DNA from: Tanytarsus gracilentus
Taxonomy: Eukaryota > Arthropoda > Insecta > Diptera > Chironomidae
NCBI GenBank assembly: GCA_038502055.1
Contig: JAXRKN010000024.1
Span: 1-64,000 of the forward strand
Length of the DNA: 64,000 nt
Direction: 5' to 3'
How positions within the stretch are numbered: the stretch's first letter is position 1; each line of letters opens with the position of its first letter. The translations under genes were made by a program, and so were the position numbers. The notes beneath the pieces are model-generated. The model made no database searches. It was not told the origin of the DNA and saw only the letters and a program-made list of their open reading frames with translations. Below, piece by piece: positions 14,101 through 23,214 of the stretch.

Positions 14101-14152
14101 TGAGGAGTGCGTTGATGAAACTGTTCGAACCGCTGTCGAGCCAGAGCCGTAG
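2107..14152 (+). CDS. RhoGEF2: RhoGEF2: Rho guanine nucleotide exchange factor (PDZ-RGSL-C1-DH-PH), 5' end incomplete
   Basis: Activates Rho1 by GDP/GTP exchange downstream of G-alpha (Concertina-type) signals; cortical actomyosin regulator. Exons fitted by GT-AG and phase: 2107-2614, 2879-3058, 3399-4193, 4814-5972, 6051-6110, 11099-11456, 11533-11753, 11806-12035, 12092-12423, 12511-13765, 13923-14027, 14081-14152, giving about 1757 residues. Exon 1 holds a PDZ domain (from VINKDRNGYGMKVSGENP). Exon 2 is coiled coil. Exon 3 is Ser/Pro-rich with poly-proline motifs. Exon 4 has the RGS-like helical domain (FLNFVLSNSKPSPILFYLI) and a C1 zinc finger (HX12CX2C pattern, CNHCGNLIWG...CADCGLNVHRGC). 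The DH domain spans 11806-12423, and PH starts at 12580 followed by an acidic/proline tail. The domain order matches Drosophila RhoGEF2 and vertebrate ARHGEF11/12. The first coding exon is missing because exon 2107 starts at codon position 3. Confidence 0.93.
2668..2800. repeat. GC-rich CCCGGGATCCCG-type tandem/inverted motif in intron
   Basis: Directly after the PDZ exon the intron carries four or five variants of a CCCGGGATCCCG motif separated by about 25-45 bp, each next to a CTGTTTA-like spacer. The GC content is far above the surrounding AT-rich intron, and the motifs are self-complementary. Function unknown. Confidence 0.5.
4316..4507. repeat. Fold-back element in RhoGEF2 intron
   Basis: GAGTGGAAACT at about 4317-4327 is matched by AGTTTCCACTC at 4496-4506 around roughly 170 bp of A/T sequence. 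The ends resemble those of the 1257-1371 element, so it likely belongs to the same family. Confidence 0.5.
7391..8154 (+). promoter_or_regulatory. Candidate internal promoter and 5'UTR of short RhoGEF2 isoform
   Basis: A TATATAAG motif lies near 7391. About 750 bp of less A/T-biased sequence with many CG dinucleotides follows and leads up to the ATG at 8155. Such a block inside an otherwise A/T-rich intron suggests a transcribed 5'UTR. This is inferred from composition and from the splice-compatible exon that follows; no transcript data are available. Confidence 0.35.
8155..8221 (+). CDS. RhoGEF2: Candidate alternative first coding exon of RhoGEF2 (DH-PH isoform)
   Basis: ATG at 8155 opens 22 codons (begins MSYVSPIRKQ, basic, ends VYRMK) followed by one extra base and a donor AAAG/GTTAGA at 8222. 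That leaves phase 1, exactly the phase needed by the exon at 11099, which begins AT CGT TCG. Joining gives a reading frame of 879 residues through the DH and PH domains to the normal stop, without PDZ, RGS-like or C1 domains. The donor is not a strong consensus. Phase match alone has a one-in-three chance, so this remains a prediction. Confidence 0.45.
9011..10016. mobile_element. Helentron/mini-me-like interspersed repeat, copy 1, with (GTCY)n and 129-bp array
   Basis: It begins GTAACCCACAAAGTGGTG, followed by a (GTCC/GTCT)n microsatellite at about 9054-9105. It ends with GTGGGTTAC, then an ACACCCACGTGTGGGT palindrome and GAAACATTTT. Copy 2 at 44858-45836 has the same head, GTCY tract and tail. 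Mini-me elements of Diptera (now grouped with Helitron-like DINE/HINE repeats) are known for a (GTCY)n tract, hence the class assignment. Between head and tail are about five units of a 129-bp tandem repeat (last unit 120 bp). No transposase or helicase ORF. Confidence 0.55.
9054..9105 (+). repeat. (CCGT)n microsatellite
   Basis: About 13 near-perfect CCGT units with occasional CTGT inside the Helentron-like repeat. A shorter tract occurs at the same place in copy 2 (about 44897-44920). Confidence 0.85.
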
Positions 14153-15693
14153 AAAATTTTTATGAAACATTCTTAAAAGTTGCAAAATTTGACATGAAAA
14201 TTAGCTAAAAGTATTCTCAAGAAAAATTTAATTTGTGAGACGAAGCACAACAGATTTAGTAAAGTTAATTTAGTAATTTAATAATTATTGAAATTACGAG
14301 AAGAAAAAATTATTAAATTCTTAATTTAAATGAAAAGTAATTAATTTAGAGAAGGAAGAAGTAGTTAAGCGTATTGTGCATACTGTAAAATGTGGTCAAT
14401 GTAAGACGAGAAAGTTAAATTTGCTTATTTTTGAAAAACTTAATTTTGGCACAAAAAACTTTTGCGATATTTTTTTATAAAAAAAAGAGATTTTTATTTT
14501 TGTCGACTTAAAAATATTTAAAAATGGGTAAAATTTGAAATTTTGAAAGTATTAAAAAGGGTTTGAAGGATTAAAATTTAATTTAAATCTGTCGGATTAA
14601 TTTAAATCCAGCTGATTTAAAATAATTTTTGAATTTTAAATTTTTCAAACCATCATACAGTAATTTTTCGAATTTTTTTCGGAGGTCCAAATGTGACAAA
14701 TTTTTGCATTAAAATAAAACATTTTCGAGTCATTTAAAGGCTTTTAGCCGCAAATTTTAATCCAAGGCTAAAGCCTGACTTTACATATATCAACTTCGTC
14801 AAAATGTATTTTATAAGAAAATCGTAATCGTAGAATACTGTAAAGCCCCCCAAAACTTAAATGTGCCTTAGTGCGTAAAAGAAAAATAATATCAAGAAAT
14901 ATTGGAAACACTTTTTGAAAGAGATTAAAAAAATTTGGCGAAAGTGATTAAAATTTTCACTTTTTCATCAACTTCAAGCATTATCGCAAACTTTTAGGAC
15001 TTCTAAACCATTTGGTGCGCTTTTATAACGCTAAAGACTTTCCAAACATAAAACTTAATTTTTAAAATGAGAAAAATTATCCAAAAAAAGTGCTAAAAAT
15101 TTGAAACTTATCGCAATTCTTTATAAATAAACAAATTTTTTCGCCTCCTCTCGAAATTCTTCCTTCAAAATAAATAAAAAAATATTAAGAAAAATTTGCA
15201 ATAACGTGAAAAAAATATTCGAAATTTAGCATTATGAGAAAAAAATGTGTCTTAAAAGTTTTTTCGACAAATATTTTTTGGGACGCTGCCAAACTCTTTA
15301 AATTGGTGATGCTGAAAAAAATGTATTAAAAAAATCAAAAAATGAAAAAGTAAACAATAAAAAATTATATCATGAAAAAATTTAAGGAAAATTTTTTGAA
15401 AAATTATTTTTAGGTTTTTTGTAGCTTCGCTAAATATTTTTTTGGTATTTTATGAAAATTTTCGAGACGTTTATCTTCCAGCTGGAAAATGGGTTGATAC
15501 AAATGATGATACTAAAGTCTATGAGGTCAGCGCTGAATGATATTGGATCGAAGATTATTCGGCACCTCTTAATGTTTTGCCATATTTCATTAGAACTTGG
15601 AATGACTTTGAGAAAAATATTAAAATTAAATAAAAAACTTTAAACTTGTTTATAATTTATAAAAACGTCGACGGAAATGTTTTGTCAAAAAAT
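14153..15693 (+). other. RhoGEF2 3'UTR and intergenic A/T-rich DNA
   Basis: No gene is supported. AATAAA-type signals lie at about 14712 and at 15126-15131, so the RhoGEF2 message may end near either. The rest is A/T-rich with short meaningless ORFs. Confidence 0.5.
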
Positions 15694-15710
15694 GTCGATC
15701 GATTTTATTA
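15694..15710. repeat. Target site duplication, left
   Basis: 17-bp direct repeat GTCGATCGATTTTATTA, identical to 16778-16794. Confidence 0.85.
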
Positions 15711-16736
15711 GATTAGATTAGATAACAGTCAGGTAGCCACTACCGAAGTAGGAAGACGTCCGACGCAACCTCACATGATTGACCCGCGATTCCTCAGAAA
15801 AGCGAAGCCTAGTGGGCTACTTAGGCAAGTATCTACAGTCGATACGAACCACAGGTACGAACACACCCCTGACTGGAGTAAATACAATTAGATAATCATT
15901 AGTGAGAACCGATGCCGGGCAAACACCCTCTATCATCGGCTTTGGTTAATAGGGAATTTTAAAATACCTTTACGGCAATGTTAGTGTGTTAGTGTTTTTT
16001 TTTGTAAGTTTTTGTTTTCGAATGATTTTTTGTTTGTAGTTTCTAGTGAAACTACGGTTAAGAACAGTCTTGTTTACTGAGCAGATATTACAGTTTCCAA
16101 CTAATCAAAACCAAATCAACATTTTATTTGTCTCAAATCACTTAGATAAAAGCCGTGATTCCACCACTACCTTCCTCAACTGAGACTAGTGTACACAGTT
16201 GGTGTGTCGAGTCAAAATATATGTCCGTTGTCCATTTTAGAACAATCACAAACACAAACCCTCCCTCGAGATCGAAGTGTGCAAATCCCTTAACTCCTAT
16301 CTATAAATATCCTTTCAAACAAAATTACAAGTCCCAGGCTGACATTTTTATTTTGAAAATGAAATTTACCCAATTCACTTATCAACAAAAAACTTCCCCT
16401 GTTTAACCTAAACTTGTTTCAAAATAACTCCACTTCCGTTCCTCAACTGATCCTTACCGGATTTCAGTTGGGCCCTGTCACACTTTTACCAAAATAAATT
16501 TCATTACATTACATAGTTACCCATGAAAGTTTTCTTGAAAAATCCTCAATGCAATGGACAATTTTTCCAAAACAGACTTCCTTCCTTCCAAATTGAGTGT
16601 ACTCGAACATTTCCTATCACTACCTGTCCTAATCTAACTAACTAGCCACTTTTACCTACTCTAGCACTGCCAAAACCCAATTAATCACCGGAGCAAATAA
16701 TTTTTGCAACTCACTTTTTCAACGCACACTTCGATC

Positions 16737-16777
<41 letters not shown>
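15711..16777 (-). mobile_element. Retroposed element with 17-bp target duplication and 39-bp A tract
   Basis: GTCGATCGATTTTATTA is repeated perfectly at 15694-15710 and 16778-16794, flanking a 1.07-kb insert. The insert starts with (GATTA)n and ends with about 39 A. It has no reverse transcriptase ORF. Near its left end is GGTAGCCAC, as in the elements at 37976-38071 and 52781-53587, whose (GATT/AATC)n ends are alike. The family is therefore probably written on the minus strand with an (AATC/TAATC)n tail, which makes the poly-A on the other end unusual. It stops 55 bp before the ATG of the downstream lectin-like gene. Confidence 0.65.
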
Positions 16778-16780
<3 letters not shown>

Positions 16781-16794
16781 GATCGATTTTATTA
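16778..16794. repeat. Target site duplication, right
   Basis: 17-bp direct repeat identical to 15694-15710, directly after the poly-A tract. Confidence 0.85.
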
Positions 16795-16849
16795 ATTTAA
16801 AAACTCACAAATTTTCTCGTAGTTCTTCCTTGAACGTTAAAAGCGAAAC

Positions 16850-19402
16850 ATGCTGAAAATAATTCTAACTTTCTCTTTCTTGGTTCATTTTTCTCATCAG
16901 CAAACTGTCGACGTGGCACTTTTAGAGAATGATCTGCAAACGGCGACAAATTTGATGATTTCAAAGGAGAAAAAAGTTTCATCAACGATTTTAAGTTGCA
17001 AAGCTTCCGCTGCAATCTCGAGCAAGAATTTAAAAGCTGTAAACTTCAACAAAAGTCTCACCGACGCACTTGATGTCATGGCGAATTTGACAATTGAACT
17101 TTTAACCATCAAAGAGTTCGAAGGATTTACAAAATGTCAAAATTTAACGACCTGTGAGTGCATAACATTCAGAATTGTTTTACTCGACACGCAAATTAAG
17201 AAAATTGACGAAATATCCGAAAACATCAACGGAAACTGCTCAAAATTCTATGAAAGTTTTTCATCGCTTACTTGGAATTTTGCTTTGAATTTTAAACCGA
17301 TTCAGTTCATTTGGACTCGCGAAGTTTCAGTTCTCAAAACTTGCAATCAATCTCGTTTGCTTTTGAGTGAATTTTCGGACTTTAATCGAATTGTAAATTC
17401 AGTCAAGAACTTTTATGTCAACGTAAAATCTTTCATGAGCTCACAAACTTCAAATTGTTCGAGTGGAAATTCAAATTTCACAGAAGAAGGAAAACAAATC
17501 GATGAAAAATTGCGAGAATGTCAAAATCAACTTTTAAACTTGACGACAATTGCTCTTGAAAAAGTCAACAACTCATTGAGCTCTGTCGCTGCTAAAAAAG
17601 TGAAATCTTCTTTACTCGATTCAAAATCAGCCCTGAAATCTTTACAAAATCGTTTGAGAAAGCAGGAGACTGTGGATGATTACGACATGCCGAGTCTAAC
17701 TTGGCCTCACATTGTGAGTTAAATAAGTTATTTTGTGTTTTATTAATTTTTCTATTTCTAGCCCGACACATCCGGAGCATCTGGAAGAAGTTTCATGAAA
17801 GTTCGAACATCTCAAGCGAAAAAAGAATCTTATTCATTTACCAGAAATGCAGCAGCAAGAAATAAAACGAAAGTTAAAAAAAATCTCGATGCTTTTAAAG
17901 CTTCAGCGAACACATCTTCCGGTATCAGCAAACGATCAATCACCCTCAAAAGCACAGCACAAGAACTTGACGTCATAACTGCAACAACAAATGTTGTAAA
18001 TTATTTTGACGTTTACATTCAAGAGTTGAACAATGCAATCATCAAAGTTGACAATATGACGAGAATTTATGAACAGGAAATGCTCGCTTCCACAAGTAAT
18101 TTTAATAAATATAAAAATTCAATTAATGTTCCATTTAATTTTTTTCAGCGTCCTTAAGTACAACTTCGACAATGTCAACAACGACAATAAAACCGACAAA
18201 TGTTGCAATTTGTCACACGATTTTAGACGTTTACGATAGATTTGGAATTTATCAGAAAACTTTTTGTCAAATTGCAGCCGGCGATAAAACTTACACCAAC
18301 GTTGCTTCGCATTGCCGAGAAAACGGTGCTTCACATTATGGCGTGACTTCATATTCCGAACTTGCAGGACTTTTCTACAGCATGTTTGTGAATTTTGGTT
18401 CCAACACTTTAGTTTCGTTCATCGGCGGAAATCGAGTGAATGGTTCTTGGGTCTTCAAAGGTAAACCAATTCTCCCAGAAGCAGTTCCAGCAGCGGGCAA
18501 TATAACTGGAACATGCTTGCAATTGGGCATGTCGAACAAAAATTTCTGGTTTTTGGGTGCAAATTGCTCCTTGACCGGCTTGAGTATGTGCGAGTTTGTA
18601 AAGCCAACTCCACCGCTCCAAGTTTATAAACCTTCTGGATTTTGTCGAAACACGACAACCATCAATGGACCGAACTCCATCAAGACGGCTTGCATTATTC
18701 AATTGAACGGAGGTTTGGCACTTAACGCTGGCGCCTGTTACTCGAATGGAATGCGATTGTTCTCGATAACTTCAGCTGTTGACTTTAACGGTCTTGTGAA
18801 TTTTACAAATCAAGTTTTTGGCGCTTCCGCCCAAAATTCATTTTGGAAGGCGAAAGATGGGAAGGAGTTGGTTTGTTTGATGGGTCAACTTTTTTTGCCA
18901 TTGCTAAGTGGAGGCTGCTTAACATTCGTTATGATAGTGAAGTAGTAAATGCGACATTTCAAGTTTGGAGTAAGAACCTTTTTCAAAGGCTAAAATCTCA
19001 GTTGGATGTTTACATTTTTGTCTTTCATGAATGGAGTTTAAAAGATGTAGAACACCGAGTGGACATAATTTTACAACAATCAACACTTGGTGTCGAAATC
19101 AAAATCTCTATCCGTTTGCAATAAATTCAGCCGACGATGTTAATTATGCAATTATGTTTGGACGATCACTTTATGGTCTTGCATCAAATCCAACAGTTTT
19201 CGTCGATGGCGTTCAAGATGCAAATGGAACTTGGTTCACTTATGCACCTAATCAAAAACCACTCTACACTGGAATACCAATTAATGGAGTTGGAGTAAGT
19301 TTGAGATTCACCTACAGCAAAACTGGAATTGCATCTTTTCAAGCAACTGGCAGTTCCGTTACGTCTGATGGATTTTGTGAATTTCATAGAATGTCACCGT
19401 AA
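16850..19402 (+). pseudogene. Secreted helical-domain/C-type-lectin-like protein, copy 1, disrupted in lectin domain 2
   Basis: Exons 16850-17713, 17762-18095 and 18149 onward. It starts with a signal peptide (MLKIILTFSFLVHFSHQ). A helical, Asn-glycosylation-rich domain of about 390 residues follows, then a Ser/Thr linker encoded across a small intron. Next come a C-type-lectin-like domain (18190-18600), a second one from 18640, and a third at about 19090-19402. The frame stops at 18943-18945. From 18850 to 19090 the second domain's end and the third domain's start can be matched to copy 2 only by changing frame several times, and stops occur in each frame. The third domain is then open to its natural stop. 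It is either a pseudogene, a shortened protein ending after 1.7 lectin domains, or local assembly error. A retroposed element sits 55 bp upstream. Confidence 0.7.
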
Positions 19403-20586
19403 AATTTTTTGTTTTTTGATTCATGCAAAAATATTTCATTCATTTTGTAATTATTTCCTTAATTAATTAATTATTTCTCGAAATAAAAACTTAATGAATT
19501 TTTGCTATAGTTTGGGAAATGTGTTGTTTTTTTTATGGTAAAGATCAAAATCTATTTAAGGCATTTTTCATGAAATTGCACAATCCGAATTATTCATATT
19601 AAAGTGAAGAGTTACAAAAATTTTTGAATTACGTTAGTATTGGTGAGTCTGTACGCTTATAAAAGGTTTATTTGTTTACATTTTTCCCACGAATTTTTTC
19701 TAAATTTAATTTCTAAGTTTCTCTTTGAATGAATTAAATAATTAAAATTTGGTGAAGGTGTGAAAAATAAAGGGTAAGAATATAAAATAATATGTGAAAA
19801 AGGGGCCCTCACGTCTTTTTATTAAACACAAATAAATTTTATTTATTTATCAAAAAATATTTCAAAAGTGCGTTTACAAAAATATTAAAAAATTAAAATA
19901 AATTATTAACTTTTAAACCTAAATAATTTTTAAATTGGGTTTATGAAAAATATAAATGAGTTAAGGGAAAGATTGTTTAATGTTGATTGTTTATAAATTA
20001 GGTGTTAAAATAAAATTTATAGTTTTTGGTTGTTGTTAAGTTAAGTTCCGTAAGTTGAAGAGGAAGGGAAAGAGAGGAGAATTGGTGTTGGCTAGTGGGA
20101 GGAGTTTGTTTGGGAGTATTTCTGGATGGGTTTTGGGGGGTGGAATTTGGAATTAATTTTAATATATTTGGATTTAAATTTTAAAGGTAAAGGGAGGTAC
20201 GTTTTGGTTTTGTGGTGGTGTGTTATAGAAGAGGAGGGGAGGGTGAGGGTGTAGGTGGTAATTCCTTGTGGGGTGAGAGTAAGTCTTGTTAGTAGAATAA
20301 GAAGTGGGTTTTAGTTTGGTTGTTGTGGTATGGTTTGTTGTTGAATATTGAAAAATAGGTTGTGAAAAAATTTAAATAATTTTGGATGTAATGAGTTGAG
20401 TTGGTTGGCGCTGGATGTCCCGTTGTTTTATATTTAGCCACTTTTGTGGGAATTGTTAAAATTAGATGGTAGAGTGGTTTAGTAAAATAGTTTTTTTGCT
20501 AATATTGGGGGGGGGTTAGTGTAAATGGGGAATTAATAAGGTGTGTTATATAGAAGTGAGTTGGGGGGGGGGGGGGGGGGGAAAAA
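19403..20586. other. Spacer with C-depleted, G-rich tract ending in G19
   Basis: No gene. AATAAA at about 19479 probably ends the copy 1 message. From about 19960 the plus strand loses C almost completely (most 60-base lines between 20101 and 20580 hold zero to two C) and gains G runs, ending in 19 consecutive G at 20563-20581. Homology with copy 1 starts directly after that run. The tract may be a real strand-biased insertion or poor-quality assembled sequence. Confidence 0.6.
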
Positions 20587-20601
20587 CGTTAAAAGCGAAA
20601 C

Positions 20602-23128
20602 ATGCTGAAAATAATTCTGGTCTTCACTTTCTTGGTTCATTTTTCTCATCAGCAAACTGTCGACGTTGCACTTTTAGAGAATGATCTGCAAAAGGCGACA
20701 AATTTGATGATTTCAAAGGAGAAAAAAGTTTCATCGACGATTTTAAGTTGCAAAGCTTCGGCTGCAATCGCGAGCAAGAATCTAAAAGCTGTAAACTTCA
20801 ACAAAAGTCTCACCGACGCACTTGATGTCATGGCGAATTTGACAATTGAACTTTTAACCATCAAAGAGTTCGAAGGATTTACAAAATGTCAAAATTTAAC
20901 GACCTGTGAGTGCATAACATTCAGAATTGTTTTACTCGACACGCAAATTAAGAAAATTGACGAAATATCCGAAAACATCAACGGAAACTGCTCAAAATTC
21001 TATGAAAGTTTTTCATCGCTTACTTGGAATTTTGCTTTGAATTTTAAACCGATTCAGTTCATTTGGACTCGCGAAGTTTCAGTTCTCAAAACTTGCAATC
21101 AATCTCGTTTGCTTTTGAGTGAATTTTCGGACTTTAATCGAATTGTAAATTCAGTCAAGAACTTTTATGTCAACGTAAAATCTTTCATGAGCTCACAAAC
21201 TTCAAATTGTTCGAGTGGAAATTCAAATTTCACAGAAGAAGGAAAACAAATAGATGAAAAATTGCGAGAATATCAAAATCAACTTTTAAACTTGACGACA
21301 ATTGCTCTTGAAAAAGTCAACAACTCATTGAACTCTGTCGCTGCTAAAAAAGTGAAATCTTCTTTACTCGATTCAAAATCAGCTCTTAAATCTTTACAAA
21401 ATCGTTTGAGAAAGCAGGAGACTGTGGATGATTATGACATGCCGACTCTAACTTGGCCTCACATTGTGAGTTAAAATAATTTATTTTGTGTTTTATTAAT
21501 TTTTCTATTTCTAGCCCGACACATCCGGAGCATCTGGAAGAAGTTTCATGAAAGTTCGAACAACTCAAGCGAAAAAAGAATCTTATTCATTTACCAGAAA
21601 TGCAGCAGCAAGAAATAAAACGAAAGTTAAAAAAGATCTCGATGCCTTTAAAGCTTCAGCGAACACATCTTCCGGCATCAGCAAACGATCAATCACCCTC
21701 AAAAGCACAGCACAAGAACTTGACGTCATAACTGCAACAACAAATGTTGTAAATTATTTTGACGTTTACATTCAAGAGTTGAACAGTGCAATCATCAAAG
21801 TTGACAATATGACGAGAATTTACGAACAGGAAATGCTCATGGGTCAACTCAATCCAGGAATTTGTGCTAATGTTATGGATATTTTCGACACCTTTGGATG
21901 TTACTTAAAAAGTGCTTGTAGAATTAATGTAAGCAGAACTTCATACGATGCTGATTCAATTTGTCGACAAAACGGTTTAAATCTTTATGGACCAACATCA
22001 CTAAATGAAATTGGTGGCTTGACTTATTTTGTTAACAGTATTCTTCCATCAAATCAGTCACAAACGTTTCATATTGGTGGAAAATCTGTAGGTAATGGCA
22101 GTTGGTTCTTTGGTCTTCAAACAATACATCCTGATGCCATTCCAGCATCCATTAACAACACCGGACAATGCTTGAATCTTGGAAAATCTAATGAACGTTT
22201 TTGGTTTAGAAGCATTAATTGCACTGAAGTAATGAATGAGCATATTTGTGAATTTAAAAAGCAAGTTCCTCCCCTCCCAACAGTGAAAAGGCTTTGTTTT
22301 AGGATTGGCTCAATAAATAGACCATCTGGATACATTAAAACAGTTTGTGAGACAATTACAAACGGTTTAGATCAAGTGATGGCAAGTGGATATTGTCATA
22401 GCAATGGAATGAGACCTTTTACTATAACAAATGCCGATGAGTTAAAAGGTCTAATTAGCTGGGCTAGTAGTGTAAATACAGGTCATAGATATCGTATAAG
22501 TGGAGAAAAACAAGCAGATGGAACATGGATTGTCAATCAGCCCCATCCTGTTCCTCTTTATTCTCAATTTATTCCTACAACTGGAAATGAATCTTGCTTA
22601 GCATTCGCTTTACAGTCATCGACTGGAATCGCTATACCTTGCAGCACTTACCAATTTTCACTTTGTGAGTTTGTTCAACGATCAGTTCCATCAACAGCAA
22701 AAGCAATGCCATCTGGATGCATAAATCCAACCGATTTTTTTACTCTTGATGGAGTTTATGTTAAATCAGCATGCCGTTTGAGATCAACCAACTTTACAGA
22801 TGCTGATGCTTATTGCAAATCGAAAGGAATGTTTTTATATTCAATCAACACTGGAGATGATGTCAATTTTGCTATTCAAATGGCAAGATCGATTTATGGC
22901 TTAACAGGTTCACCTCAATTCAAAGTTAATGGACTTAAAGCTGAAAATGGAACTTGGTTCACTTACACACCCGATCCAAAGCCTATTTTTTCGGAAATTA
23001 ACGTAGCAGGAACTGGAAATTGTTTGTCGCTTTTTATAGCCGTAACAACTGATGTAACACACTTTCAAACAATTAACGCCTCAATCAATTCAGATTCATT
23101 TTGTGAGTTTAATCGAATGGCACCATAA
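20602..23128 (+). CDS. Secreted protein: helical domain plus three C-type-lectin-like domains, copy 2, intact
   Basis: Exons 20602-21465 and 21515-23128 give 825 residues. It has a signal peptide (MLKIILVFTFLVHFSHQ) and an N-terminal helical domain to about residue 395 with many NXS/T sites. Three tandem C-type-lectin-like domains (about 397-545, 555-690 and 698-824) follow, each with the CRxxG, IGG/NG, GxW and CEF landmarks. The calcium/sugar motifs EPN or QPD and WND are absent, so classical Ca-dependent sugar binding is doubtful. The first 395 residues are about 98% identical to copy 1, while the lectin part is only about one-third identical. The Thr linker and its intron, present in copy 1, are missing. 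Secreted; function unknown. Confidence 0.85.
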
Positions 23129-23154
23129 ATGATTTTTTGTTCGTTAAGTAATAT

Positions 23155-23173
23155 TTTATTCGTGCTCAATAAA
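23155..23173. terminator. Opposed poly(A) signals of convergent lectin-fusion genes
   Basis: AATAAA on the plus strand (23168-23173) serves copy 2. TTTATT at 23155-23160 reads AATAAA on the minus strand for the B-lectin gene that ends at 23215. The two 3'UTRs should overlap. Confidence 0.55.
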
Positions 23174-23214
23174 ATTTTGGTTTTTAACATCTGACAATTT
23201 CCTTAAAACATTCA

